NCBI RefSeq assembly: GCF_004138125.1
Contig: NZ_RXHS01000005.1
Span: forward strand, 179,394 to 243,393
DNA length: 64,000 nt
Direction of reading: 5' to 3'
Origin: Seramator thermalis
GTDB lineage: Bacteria; Bacteroidota; Bacteroidia; Bacteroidales; Dysgonomonadaceae
Shown: positions 51,950-61,013 of the stretch, in pieces
Layout: each line of letters begins with the position of its first letter
Position numbering within the stretch: position 1 is the first letter of the stretch
Made by a program: the position numbers and the translations under genes
The notes under the pieces: model-generated
Database searches by the model: none
Seen by the model: only the letters and a program-made list of their open reading frames with translations
What the model was told of the DNA's origin: nothing

Positions 51950-52366
51950 TTATACAGGTCTCAAATTGAGAGACATTGTGATTCTGAAATTATGTAGGCC
52001 GCAAGTAATGAGCATAACTAAATCGTCAAAACCAAACTTGCGACACCTGAAACGTTCTTTGACAATACGACATTTTTTGATTCCGCCAATGGCGTGTTCC
52101 ACCGGAATACGGAAACTCGATATTTTTCCGTTTTCCTGTTTTTGGGCATGGGTCAACTCTTTGCCTTTTGGCTTTTTTGCAGGCATTTTTACGGTTACGT
52201 TTTCCGGCATATGCCCCACAAACCCCGTATCCTGCCACAAGGTGATTCCTTTGGGCAACACCAATGGTTGTTCGTCCATTATTTTCTTGTCGTGAACATG
52301 TCCCCCGCAAGTCTTTGACAGCCACAGAATGCGTCTGTCCGGCGTGCAAAGCAGATCATTCTTCAC
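51950..52366 (-). CDS. IS5-family transposase, C-terminal frame
   Basis: A 138-residue C-terminal part: LWQDTGFVGHMPENVTVKMP (second Asp) and RIPVEHAIGGIKKCRIVKER (catalytic Glu). It overlaps the first frame by 4 bp, and the natural product is probably a -1 frameshift fusion, though an inactivating mutation is possible. Confidence 0.82.
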   Translation of the reverse strand: MKNDLLCTPDRRILWLSKTCGGHVHDKKIMDEQPLVLPKGITLWQDTGFVGHMPENVTVKMPAKKPKGKELTHAQKQENGKISSFRIPVEHAIGGIKKCRIVKERFRCRKFGFDDLVMLITCGLHNFRITMSLNLRPV

Positions 52367-52857
52367 GCTATGAGTTTTTTCTCCACTGTGTAACAGGATT
52401 TTTGCCTGTCCGAATCTTGCGGACGTTCAATCGGACTTTTCGTCCCGTCGAGCAATATATCCTCACATTGTCCCGTCAGATATTTAATCCGCAAATGGTT
52501 TCTCTCCGGCAATTCCCCAAGGGTTTTAAGCGACTTGAGCAGGGTATCCGATAAACGATGGATCCATTCGTTGCACCGGGGCTGTGTCATGCCGTAGGTT
52601 GCATCGTGATACTCCTGCAACGGGTTATTTTTCAGGTAAGAGAGGATGAACAGAAGTTTGTCTCTTATCAGGGGCAATTGACTGCTTTTTCGATTATAGG
52701 AAATTCTCTGACGGGGTTTCCCCTTTAATGTGAAACGACTATAGTACTCATTCCAATGATATTCAAATGTAGGAACGAAGGCTTCAAATTCCTCGGGGGT
52801 AAAACCTGTTAAAGACAGCAACTGATTCGGATGTTTTCGAACTTTGTCGTATTTCAT
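52363..52857 (-). CDS. IS5-family transposase, N-terminal frame
   Basis: A 164-residue N-terminal part. FTLKGKPRQRISYNRKSSQL, then DILLDGTKSPIERPQDSDRQ with the first catalytic Asp, is of DDE_Tnp_4 type. It ends abnormally at YTVEKKLIA. A run of six A lies near 52375-52380 on the minus strand, where -1 slippage gives EKKTHSVKNDLL and joins the second frame. Confidence 0.82.
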   Translation of the reverse strand: MKYDKVRKHPNQLLSLTGFTPEEFEAFVPTFEYHWNEYYSRFTLKGKPRQRISYNRKSSQLPLIRDKLLFILSYLKNNPLQEYHDATYGMTQPRCNEWIHRLSDTLLKSLKTLGELPERNHLRIKYLTGQCEDILLDGTKSPIERPQDSDRQKSCYTVEKKLIA

Positions 52858-53050
52858 TTTGTGATATATTTTTTATCGTACCACAAAGGTGTGTAAAAGA
52901 ACGCTATAATAAATTATTAAAGATAAACTCTATTTTAGGTTCTCTTTTGTTGAATGGCATCTCGAATGTATGGCTCGTGATTATGGGTGAAACAGCAAAT
53001 ACTAGCTAACGGTTCTCTATTAGATTCATTCATATATGGTAAAGCATACT

Positions 53051-53944
53051 TTACTGATTTAATTTTTCAATAAGATCGTGTTTATGCAGAATTTTTTTTG
53101 CCATTTTCACCATTGGCGGACCGATAAATTTTTCGTCTTTAACCGCAACACCTTTACCCAGTAAAACAGCTTCTTCAGATAATTCAAGCATCTCTGTCGC
53201 CCAGGCTACTTCTTCTTCCGAAGGTGAATAGTACTGATGTACCAATGGAATTTCTTTTGGGTTTAACACCAGCATTCCTTCAAAACCTAAATTTCTGCCG
53301 ATAATCAGGTTTCGCTCCAAATCTTCCATATCGTGCACACGTATATGTACAGTATCGATTGGTATGACATTATTCGCTTTTGCTCCCATGGCAATGATCG
53401 ATCTGGCAGTGAATATACTTTGACTTTCAAGGTCGTGTTTACCTCCCAACTCAGTCATATAATCCTCACAACCGAATGCCACAGCTACCAATCTTTCGGG
53501 ACAAGCAGTACATATTTCCTGAATATTTAAGACGGCTCCCGGGGTTTCTATAAGAGCTATTATTTTAAATGTATGTCGGGGTATTTTTTTCTCATACTCG
53601 ATTGTTTCAAGCAACTTCCCAAAAAAGTAAATATCTTCTCCTTTTTTTGATTTAGGATACATAAATCCCTCTATTCCATCCAGGGTTAGTTGATATACAT
53701 CCTTTAGCAAATGTCCACTTTCCCGGTCATTCACTCTGGGGAAAACTATCTTATTTTTAAATTTCCCTTCTTTGACATACTTTTCAATATTATCCCGGGC
53801 TATTTGTTTGTTTTCAACTGGTTGCACAGAATCTTCTATGTCAAGCAGCAGCACATCTGCATCTCTATGTAGAGCACTATCCATCAATTTTGTATTGTGT
53901 GCAGGAACAAACATCAAACTGCGCATTAAATAATTATTTATCAT
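53051..53944 (-). CDS. CitE-like HpcH/HpaI family CoA-ester lyase/aldolase
   Basis: A 297-residue TIM-barrel lyase of the citrate lyase beta/malyl-CoA lyase group. VLLLDIEDSVQP (D35, E37, D38), FPRVND (R70), ALIETPGAV (E133) and VAFGCEDYMTEL (D161) give the Mg and CoA-ester sites. Such enzymes form or split beta-hydroxyacyl-CoA esters such as malyl-, methylmalyl- or citramalyl-CoA. It overlaps the MaoC hydratase gene by 11 bp. In a polysaccharide locus it probably supplies an acyl group for a sugar; substrate unknown. Confidence 0.82.
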   Translation of the reverse strand: MINNYLMRSLMFVPAHNTKLMDSALHRDADVLLLDIEDSVQPVENKQIARDNIEKYVKEGKFKNKIVFPRVNDRESGHLLKDVYQLTLDGIEGFMYPKSKKGEDIYFFGKLLETIEYEKKIPRHTFKIIALIETPGAVLNIQEICTACPERLVAVAFGCEDYMTELGGKHDLESQSIFTARSIIAMGAKANNVIPIDTVHIRVHDMEDLERNLIIGRNLGFEGMLVLNPKEIPLVHQYYSPSEEEVAWATEMLELSEEAVLLGKGVAVKDEKFIGPPMVKMAKKILHKHDLIEKLNQ

Positions 53945-54401
53945 AATTTTTCTTTTTTATTAATACGTTTCTTCTGAAACTAATTACATCCTGACCGTTT
54001 TGATTGTAGCCAATAGTCTCTACATAGACAATTCCTCTGTCTGTTTTGTTTTTTGATTCCCGCTTACTGAGTATTTTGGTTTTAGCATAAAGTGTGTCGT
54101 TGATAAAGACTGGAGCTAAATGTTTCACCTCTTCATAACCTAAGTTGGCAATGGCTTTCCCGCTGATATCGGGGACTGTCATGCCAACAACAATTGAAAA
54201 CACCAATGTACCTACAACCAAAATTTTCCCATGCTGGTTCTTTTGTGCATAATCCAGGTTTGTATGCACGGGGTGATGATTCATTGTCAACAGACTGAAC
54301 AAATTATTATCACTCTCGAAAATTGTTTTCGATAACGCGTGTACAATTTCTTCTCCTTCAACAAAGTCTTCATAATAAAGACCTAAGATAGATTGTTTCA
54401 T
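53934..54401 (-). CDS. MaoC-family acyl-CoA hydratase
   Basis: A 155-residue hot-dog-fold protein. NHHPVHTNLDYAQ (41-53) matches the hydratase motif region, but the residue usually Asp in the GDxNPxH motif reads Asn 41 here, which may alter activity. RLNLGY-like IANLGYEEVKHLAPVFINDT is the usual second half. MaoC proteins hydrate enoyl-CoA to (R)-hydroxyacyl-CoA or the reverse. It overlaps the CitE-like gene by 11 bp, so the two likely act in sequence, as mesaconyl-CoA hydratase and methylmalyl-CoA lyase do elsewhere. Confidence 0.8.
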   Translation of the reverse strand: MKQSILGLYYEDFVEGEEIVHALSKTIFESDNNLFSLLTMNHHPVHTNLDYAQKNQHGKILVVGTLVFSIVVGMTVPDISGKAIANLGYEEVKHLAPVFINDTLYAKTKILSKRESKNKTDRGIVYVETIGYNQNGQDVISFRRNVLIKKKNYDK

Positions 54402-54412
54402 ATCAAATATTT

Positions 54413-55117
54413 CTAATGTTTATTTTCACTAAATAGCAACTTTCCCTCAACAATATTTTCGTCATAAGTTTTAACTAGCATACTATTTATATCAGTTTTA
54501 CAAGAAGAGAAATCAGGCAAATCCCTTTTTAGTGCAGTACAAGCACCAACTATACACTTTCTTCCAACAATTCTATCATCAAAAATAGTAGCATTAATTC
54601 CAACAAAAGTTTGTTCACCTATTTTACACCCTCCTCCAACGGTCGATTTAGCGCCAAAGAAGCAATGAGAACCAATTTCACAATGCGCACCAATAAGTGT
54701 AAAAGCCATCATTGCAACATTTGTTCCGATAATAGCATCATTTTGAATTATTACATAATCATGTATCCAACAATTATCACCTTCTAGCTTTCCACGTACC
54801 TTGGCAGTAGGAGAAATAATATTTGCAAAGCTAAAACCTTTGATTTTCAATTGTTCATATACTTTTCTTCTATCTGCATTCAATCTATTCCAAAGCATCG
54901 CAATAAATAGAAGATCTTTATTCTTGTCAATTTTTTCCTCAATTTCATCTATGGCAAATATAGGTAAACCTAAAAAAGTTCTTTCTTTTATATATTCTCT
55001 GTCAACGGCAAAACCAGTAATATTGTACAATCCATATTCATTTACAAAATTATAAACATGTATTGCAGTAGTGCTAGTCCCAATTATTACTAAATTCTGT
55101 TTTATATTTTTTTTCAT
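54413..55117 (-). CDS. PglD/NeuD-like sugar acyltransferase
   Basis: A 234-residue protein: an N-terminal Rossmann-like half (LVIIGTSTTAIHVYNFVNEY) and a left-handed beta-helix of hexapeptide repeats (NAIIGTNVAMMAFTLIGAH-like, residues about 105-200). This is the PglD layout, where acyl-CoA acylates the 4-amino group of UDP-sugars (UDP-QuiNAc4NAc in Campylobacter). In this locus it could transfer the acyl group produced by the MaoC/CitE pair. Lies 11 bp upstream of the maoC-like gene. Confidence 0.82.
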   Translation of the reverse strand: MKKNIKQNLVIIGTSTTAIHVYNFVNEYGLYNITGFAVDREYIKERTFLGLPIFAIDEIEEKIDKNKDLLFIAMLWNRLNADRRKVYEQLKIKGFSFANIISPTAKVRGKLEGDNCWIHDYVIIQNDAIIGTNVAMMAFTLIGAHCEIGSHCFFGAKSTVGGGCKIGEQTFVGINATIFDDRIVGRKCIVGACTALKRDLPDFSSCKTDINSMLVKTYDENIVEGKLLFSENKH

Positions 55118-55357
55118 CTGTTTAATTTTTTTAAATTGTTTACAATCAGTATTTTACAAAACGTAAAGAAAGGGTTAAAATATTATCTACGTGCTCGTGA
55201 CGATGCTCTTGTGTTCTTTACGTATGATGTAAGTTTCATTCTCATGTTTTCTTGTAAATCTTGATTATCGGATATTTCAACCTACGGTAAAAAGCGAACT
55301 TTGTAGCAAAATATTAATCTTTACCTTGTTTCAATATCTAACTTGCTTTTTCGTAAT

Positions 55358-55807
55358 TTATTCGGTGTAAAGATAAGCTCCATCGGGTATTCCAAAAAAT
55401 TTGCGTGGGGAATAAAAGGTATTTACACCAGGTAAAGGCATAGAATAAAATGCCTGTGAATTATCTATAATTAGATTTTTGCATTTAGCTGCTACTTCTT
55501 TTACCTGATTGTCGCAGATGCCAAGGTAATTGTTATATACAAAAACTTCATCGTCTTTTATTATTGAAAAGTCAAATATGGGCTGAAAGAATTCATCAAT
55601 TGAATAAAACTCAAATTGTATGTTTAATTTTTGTATGGGTTCGAGCATAACATCACAAGTATAATAAGGTAGATATACTTTTTGGTATGCTTTTGCTCTT
55701 AATATATACTCAAAAGCATTTCTTCCTGTATTAAGTCTGATTGCATTCTTGTGATATTCTTCTCCATGAGGCAGTTCCAGTTCAAAATATCCCCCAATAG
55801 AATTCAT
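55358..55807 (-). pseudogene. DegT-like aminotransferase fragment, truncated
   Basis: A 149-residue frame: GGYFELELPHGEEYHKNAIR, then LPYYTCDVMLEPIQKLNIQF and DNSQAFYSMPLPGVNTFYSP. This resembles a PLP aminotransferase-like family of polysaccharide loci that normally runs to about 350 residues. It stops at DGAYLYTE. The +1 frame continues as NKLRKSKLDIETR before another stop, so a frameshift plus deletion of the rest is likely. Overlaps the ATP-grasp gene by 4 bp. No gene is seen in 55118-55357. Confidence 0.72.
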
Positions 55808-57003
55808 TCGACATTTATTTTAACCCATTCGTCTCTTTTACTCAAAGCAAATTCCATTTCTTCCTGATTGTCAAATTTCAAAACGAGCGTACCAATTGCA
55901 TCATTTGCTCCTTGGAAAGTTCTGACCGGTTCTCCCTTTTTTACCCAAACATCTTCTTCTATGATGTTATTTCTGTATTTTTCATCAATACTGATTGAAG
56001 AAAAGTTACCTGCGACATTAGAATGTAAAATTATTTCTGCCCAATAACTATCGAACACTAATGAATTAATATTTTCAGTAGGCGTGCCAATAGCAGCGCG
56101 AACAGCATTCGTAATAAAATCAACGCCCGTACCATATCTAATCATTTCAGAAAGTCTGTTTCCTCCTCCTCTGGGTGAAAATTCCATAATAAAAGGTTTC
56201 CCTTGTTCATTTATTCGGACTTCAATATTATATACGGACGTTTTCAGTTCTAGTAACTTTACAAGCCTCTGTAGCTCTTTTTTTAATTCTTCTTCTTGTT
56301 TGTTATTAAAAGAAGATGGCCAACTATAAGCAGAAGGTGTGTAAGGATTTGAAGCTTCATCATCGAAATACTGCCGATTGAAGGAAGCACATATCAATTC
56401 GCCATTAACTGAAAATCCATCAGAATCGGAGGAAAATCCACTTTTTTCTATGAATTCTTCAACGATTACCTGTTTTGTTAATGAATATGATTTTGCAAAT
56501 TCAAAGGCATTCTTTAAATCAATCTTATCTGCTACTTTTACCACACCTTTACTTCCTGCAGCATCAACAGGTTTTACGATCACTGGCATTTTTAATCGTT
56601 CTATTTCTCTCACCGCCTCTTCGTAGCTGTCAGTCCCAAAGGCTTGTGGTACGTTAAAGTTATTATCAGCCAAAAATTTCCTGAATAGAGCTTTATTTTG
56701 TAATATCTGAACAGACTGATATGGACCACAAGAGGGTAACCCCATCTTTTCAGCCACATAAGCAGTAGTTAGTACGCCTGGATCAACAGCAAACGACATA
56801 ATTCCATCAATTTCCAATTTTTGAGCTAAAGCCAAAACAGCATCTTTATCGGTTATACTAACATTGTGATATTCATCGGAGTATTTATGTGCAATATTAT
56901 TAGGAAGATAATCACAAGTAATGACATATATCCCTAGTTTGTGAGCTGCTTCAATAACAGGAATTAAATAACGAAGTCCACCCAACAATAAGAGTTTTTT
57001 CAT
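55804..57003 (-). CDS. ATP-grasp carboxylate-amine ligase
   Basis: A 399-residue protein. A PurK/CarB-type pre-ATP-grasp half (LLLLGGLRYLIPVIEAAHKL) is followed by the ATP-grasp core: VIVKPVDAAGSKGVVKV (P-loop-like) and FIMEFSPRGGGNRLSEMIRY (Mg/phosphate site). These enzymes activate a carboxylate as acyl phosphate and couple it to an amine. In this setting it may link an acid or amino acid to an aminosugar. Gene overlaps the VioA-like gene by 4 bp and the downstream fragment by 4 bp, so the set is one operon. Confidence 0.85.
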   Translation of the reverse strand: MKKLLLLGGLRYLIPVIEAAHKLGIYVITCDYLPNNIAHKYSDEYHNVSITDKDAVLALAQKLEIDGIMSFAVDPGVLTTAYVAEKMGLPSCGPYQSVQILQNKALFRKFLADNNFNVPQAFGTDSYEEAVREIERLKMPVIVKPVDAAGSKGVVKVADKIDLKNAFEFAKSYSLTKQVIVEEFIEKSGFSSDSDGFSVNGELICASFNRQYFDDEASNPYTPSAYSWPSSFNNKQEEELKKELQRLVKLLELKTSVYNIEVRINEQGKPFIMEFSPRGGGNRLSEMIRYGTGVDFITNAVRAAIGTPTENINSLVFDSYWAEIILHSNVAGNFSSISIDEKYRNNIIEEDVWVKKGEPVRTFQGANDAIGTLVLKFDNQEEMEFALSKRDEWVKINVE

Positions 57004-58112
57004 CTTACTATCTTTTCTATTATTCTATTTAAATCATCTTTACTTATCTCGTGATGAATTGGTAAACAAATCACGGTATCGGCTATCCTGTTGGCAACAG
57101 GTAAATTATCTTTATTAGCTGAAGGTAATCCGCGATAGGTAGAGAAATTACTGATTAACGGGTAAAAGTAGCGACGACTGAAAATATTGTTTGCTTTCAA
57201 CTTCTTGTACAATTCATCACGTGTAAGTCCGTATAACTCTTCATTTACCAGGATTGGGAAATAGGAATAGTTATGCTTTACATTTTCGAAATCTTCAAAA
57301 ACGGTAATTCCTGCAATATTCTTTAATGCTTCTCTGTATTGCTGAGCAACCTCTTTCCGTTTAGCGATGGCATCGTCCACATAGTTTAACGACACCAAAC
57401 CGTAGGCTGCTCTTACTTCATCCATTTTCCCGTTGATACCGGGAGCTACTACCGTTGTTTCGCCGGCAAACCCAAAGTTTTTCAGATAATCGATCCGTTT
57501 TTTCGTTTCTGCATCATGACAAATCAATGCACCACCTTCAATGGTATTGTAGGTTTTAGTGGCATGAAAACTTAATGTGGATAGGTCACCTTCGTTTAGA
57601 ATAGATTTACCGCTCACTTCAACACCAAAGGAATGAGCAGCATCGTAGATAACTTTCAATCCGTACGTATCGGCAATGTTCTTTATTTTCTCTGTATCAC
57701 ACGGATTTCCATATACATGCACCGGCATGATAGCCGTGGTTTTGGGTGTGATGGCTGCTTCGATTTTATCAGGATCAATATTCCCTGTTTTCGGGTCAAT
57801 ATCTACAAAGACCGGTTTAATTCCATTCCACCACAAAGAATGTGTTGTAGCTACAAAGCTGTAAGGCGTGGTAATCACCTCACCGGTAATGCGTAATGCT
57901 TGTAAAGCGACCATAATGGGCAGCGTACCGTTGGTAAACAGACTCAAATAAGGAACTTTCAGGTATTCGCACAATGCTTTCTCCAGTTCCTGATGGTAAT
58001 GTCCGTTATTGGTAATCCATTTCCGCTTCCAAATATCTTCCAGATAAGGAATAAATTCCTCCAATGGAGGCAGGAGTGGAGAAGTTACGGTTATTTTTTT
58101 CTGATTGTTCAT
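57000..58112 (-). CDS. VioA-like dTDP-4-keto-6-deoxyglucose 4-aminotransferase
   Basis: A 370-residue DegT/DnrJ/EryC1 PLP enzyme. D157 (VIYDAAHSFG) and the aldimine lysine K186 in SFHATKTYNTIEGG are present. The N-terminus (SPLLPPLEEFIPYLEDIWKR) and SLWWNGIKPVFVDIDP match the VioA group, which makes dTDP-4-amino-4,6-dideoxyglucose (Qui4N). Downstream genes encode a PglD-like acyltransferase and a WecF-like glycosyltransferase, suitable for adding an N-acylated 4-aminosugar. Exact stereochemistry (Qui4N versus Fuc4N) is not certain. Complete. Confidence 0.85.
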   Translation of the reverse strand: MNNQKKITVTSPLLPPLEEFIPYLEDIWKRKWITNNGHYHQELEKALCEYLKVPYLSLFTNGTLPIMVALQALRITGEVITTPYSFVATTHSLWWNGIKPVFVDIDPKTGNIDPDKIEAAITPKTTAIMPVHVYGNPCDTEKIKNIADTYGLKVIYDAAHSFGVEVSGKSILNEGDLSTLSFHATKTYNTIEGGALICHDAETKKRIDYLKNFGFAGETTVVAPGINGKMDEVRAAYGLVSLNYVDDAIAKRKEVAQQYREALKNIAGITVFEDFENVKHNYSYFPILVNEELYGLTRDELYKKLKANNIFSRRYFYPLISNFSTYRGLPSANKDNLPVANRIADTVICLPIHHEISKDDLNRIIEKIVR

Positions 58113-58141
58113 AACGAGTTATAAAATTAACGAAAAATATC

Positions 58142-59581
58142 CTATTTTATTTGGTGCAATGTATTCTTTATAAAATTTAGTTCCTTAAATTTGAATATAA
58201 AAGCAGTTCCGATATATATGATTATACCCAAAATAGTTCCAACGAATAAACGAATAAAATCCTCGCAATCCGTCATCACATGTGCATCAAACAACCATAA
58301 GACACTTCCTGTATACAGACTTAAAAGAATACTTGGCAACAAATCTTTAAATTGATCCCATATTGAATAATGCAAAAATTTGCCACTATAATGGCAATTG
58401 ATAGTCAATGCTATAAATGAGGTTACGACCATACCCCACAAAAGCCCTATTATACCTAAGCGAAAAGTAAGCAAAAGAACTAAAACGGTGATTATTTTTT
58501 TTATAATTTCCAGTTTGAGAAAAAGATCGCTTCTTCCTTTGGTCTTCAAAATGTTCAGATTATAGGAATGAATGGGATATAAAACACCTGCTATACATAG
58601 AATTCTGAAATAAGGAACGGCTGGTAGCCATTTTTCGGTAAACAGAAATCGAAATAATGGAATCCCTAAAACACCCATGATAACTATTAAGGGTGTTATA
58701 ATAAAAATGACCATTTTCATGATTTGACTGTAAACGTGCCTTAATTGTATATTATCTTCTTGAATTTTTGAGAATAAAGGGTAGGTAACCCTATTTAATG
58801 CCGAACTTATGTTGATCACCGGCAGTTGTTGCATGGAATTGGCTTTGTTGTAATAGCCAAGTTGGGCGGCAGTATAGATTTTACCGATCACAATTGTATA
58901 AATATTTTGAAAAATGGCATTGATTAATCCTGATAAAGCCAATTTATATCCGAAATCAAAATGGAATCGAAATTTTTCTTTGTCAAAGATTTTTTTAGGT
59001 CGCCAACCGGAATAAAACCAGAATTGGAGAGAAGAGAGCAAAGTTTGCAAAAGAGCCATTATTACCAACGACCATACTCTAAAACCGCTATATGCCAGTA
59101 TAATGCCCGTAATTCCTCCTATGAGTAAGGAGGGTAGTTGAATTTTCAGTTGTGTTTTGAAATCCATTTTTTTGGTAAATAGCGTTTGTTGAACGGAGGA
59201 AAAAGCTCCAATTGGCAACGAAAGCGCATAAACTCTTATTATTCGGCTTAATTCGGGCATGTTAAAAAAAATCGCAATCCAAGGTGCAACTAAGACTAGG
59301 AGAAAGTAAACAAGGATACTTGTGACTAAGTTAAAATAAAAGACGGTTGAAAAATCGGCATCATCAGGATGTTGAGTTCTGATTAACGAATTGGTTAATC
59401 CTCCGTCAATTAATACAGAGCCAATGTTCATGAATACTCCAAAAACGGCGATTGTTCCAAAATCGCTTGGCATAAGAATTCGTGCCAGGACCAAGGAAAC
59501 TATGAAACTGATAATCTGTGTGCCGAATTGTTGTGCAAATGACCATACAATACCCCTTAATGCTTCTTCTTTAAGCGACAT
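58142..59581 (-). CDS. Wzx/WzxC-like polysaccharide flippase
   Basis: A 479-residue integral membrane protein of the MOP exporter superfamily with about 12-14 transmembrane helices. The N-terminal WSFAQQFGTQIISFIVSLVL then ARILMPSDFGTIAVFGVF signature is typical of WzxC-like flippases, which move the lipid-linked repeat unit across the inner membrane. It is the first intact biosynthetic gene of the leftward block and is divergent from the lipoprotein gene at 59733. Confidence 0.92.
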   Translation of the reverse strand: MSLKEEALRGIVWSFAQQFGTQIISFIVSLVLARILMPSDFGTIAVFGVFMNIGSVLIDGGLTNSLIRTQHPDDADFSTVFYFNLVTSILVYFLLVLVAPWIAIFFNMPELSRIIRVYALSLPIGAFSSVQQTLFTKKMDFKTQLKIQLPSLLIGGITGIILAYSGFRVWSLVIMALLQTLLSSLQFWFYSGWRPKKIFDKEKFRFHFDFGYKLALSGLINAIFQNIYTIVIGKIYTAAQLGYYNKANSMQQLPVINISSALNRVTYPLFSKIQEDNIQLRHVYSQIMKMVIFIITPLIVIMGVLGIPLFRFLFTEKWLPAVPYFRILCIAGVLYPIHSYNLNILKTKGRSDLFLKLEIIKKIITVLVLLLTFRLGIIGLLWGMVVTSFIALTINCHYSGKFLHYSIWDQFKDLLPSILLSLYTGSVLWLFDAHVMTDCEDFIRLFVGTILGIIIYIGTAFIFKFKELNFIKNTLHQIK

Positions 59582-59699
59582 GATTTCTTATTTGCCGAAT
59601 GTGTATATTCCAAATTGGTGCTCAAGTTACAACGATTATTGATTTATTTAATGATTCTTATCGTTGGTGAAGATTATTTCTATTTATTGAAATAATTTA

Positions 59700-59707
59700 T
59701 ATCTTTA
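59700..59707 (+). promoter_or_regulatory. Possible -7 box for the glycosidase-like lipoprotein
   Basis: Reads TATCTTTA, one mismatch to TAnnTTTG, 25 bp upstream of the start at 59733. Weak match. Confidence 0.35.
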
Positions 59708-59732
59708 CGGCATAAAAAATTAAATCAAATTT

Positions 59733-61013
59733 ATGATAGTTCATTATCGGAAAGCGTATCTCCTGTTTTTATTGATATTCATATTTACCAGCTGTTTGAC
59801 TGATGCAGGAGAAGATTATAAAACCATCATAACAACAGCTAAAGATATTGCTACATTAACCGCCAATGTGGATTTAAGCAGATATCCTAAAGTAAAAGAT
59901 ACAACGGATTTTCCCATTATAGCATGGTTGGGAGTTCCTCCCAAATATACAAATATCGAACGTTTTCGTGAAGCTAAGGATGCAGGTATAAATATCAATT
60001 ATTCTTTTTATCCCAATGTTGACAGTGTACAAAAAGCGTTGGATATTGCGAAGCAGGTAGGAATGAAAATATTAATCCGTTGCCCCGAATTGGAGAGTAA
60101 TACCCTTTCAACCGTAAAAAAGTTTAAAGATCATCCTGCTAATGCGGGGTATTTTATTAAAGATGAATCAACACTTTATGATTTGCCGTACTTGAAAAAG
60201 ATTATTCAAACAATAGCTTCCGTTGATGACCAACATTTATGTTACGTGAATTTATATCCTAATTCTATACTCGCATCAGATTTGGGTGCACGAAATTATA
60301 GTGAATACATAAGACGATCTGTTGAAGAATTATCATTGAAAGTAATATCGTTCGATTTTTATCCTATTCTTAATGGTAACAATATCCGATATGGATGGTA
60401 TAAAAATCTCGAGATCATTCGAGATGAAAGCAGAGATATGGGAAAGCCCTTTTGGGCATTTGCTTTAACCACTTCTCATGGAGATTATCCCATACCTACT
60501 TTGGAACATTTGCGACTTCAAGTATATTCTAACTTAGCCTATGGTGCAAAAGGAATTCAATATTATACCTATTGGACTTATAACAGCCTGAACTTTCAAT
60601 ATTATTCCGGTCCAATTGAAAAGGACGGATCAAGAACTCTTGTCTATGATCATCTAAAAAAAATGAACAGCGAAATAAATGCGTTGAAGTATATTTTTTT
60701 ATCCGGTGAAGTAAAAAATGTAAGTCATTATGGATCCAACATACCTGATGGAGGGAAACGCTTAGCAGCCTTGCCTGATTATGTGAAGTCTTTGGATATA
60801 AAATGTAATACTGCACTTATTTCTGAGATTGAGAATGATTCCAATAGGTTTTTGATGATTCAAAACAATGATTTGCATAGTCCTATTGAAGTAACTATTA
60901 AAGTGGATTCATTGACGAAAATTGTTTTGAAAAACGGTTCCATTATCCCTTTTTCGCTTATTAATCAATCTTTTAAAATTGAATCAGGGGATATGGTATT
61001 ATTTATGAGATGA
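59733..61013 (+). CDS. Lipoprotein with glycoside-hydrolase-like TIM barrel
   Basis: A 426-residue secreted protein (AYLLFLLIFIFTSCLTDAGE; acylated Cys at about 20). The body looks like a (beta/alpha)8 glycosidase: IIAWLGVPPKYTNIERFREA, GMKILIRCPELESNTL, YFIKDESTLYDLPYLKKI, VISFDFYPI, PFWAFALTTSHGDYPIPTLE and KGIQYYTYWTYNS, in the order seen in GH42/beta-galactosidase-like folds. The Glu in KDES or PELES could be catalytic. It is the only plus-strand gene in the polysaccharide region, so it may trim or modify the polymer. Family number not assigned. Confidence 0.75.
   Translation: MIVHYRKAYLLFLLIFIFTSCLTDAGEDYKTIITTAKDIATLTANVDLSRYPKVKDTTDFPIIAWLGVPPKYTNIERFREAKDAGININYSFYPNVDSVQKALDIAKQVGMKILIRCPELESNTLSTVKKFKDHPANAGYFIKDESTLYDLPYLKKIIQTIASVDDQHLCYVNLYPNSILASDLGARNYSEYIRRSVEELSLKVISFDFYPILNGNNIRYGWYKNLEIIRDESRDMGKPFWAFALTTSHGDYPIPTLEHLRLQVYSNLAYGAKGIQYYTYWTYNSLNFQYYSGPIEKDGSRTLVYDHLKKMNSEINALKYIFLSGEVKNVSHYGSNIPDGGKRLAALPDYVKSLDIKCNTALISEIENDSNRFLMIQNNDLHSPIEVTIKVDSLTKIVLKNGSIIPFSLINQSFKIESGDMVLFMR

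Larger units (their letters stand above)
51950..52857 (-). mobile_element. IS5-family element with two-frame transposase
   Basis: Two overlapping reading frames together make one DDE transposase. Termini were not resolved. It separates the WecF-like gene from the CitE/MaoC cassette. Confidence 0.8.
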
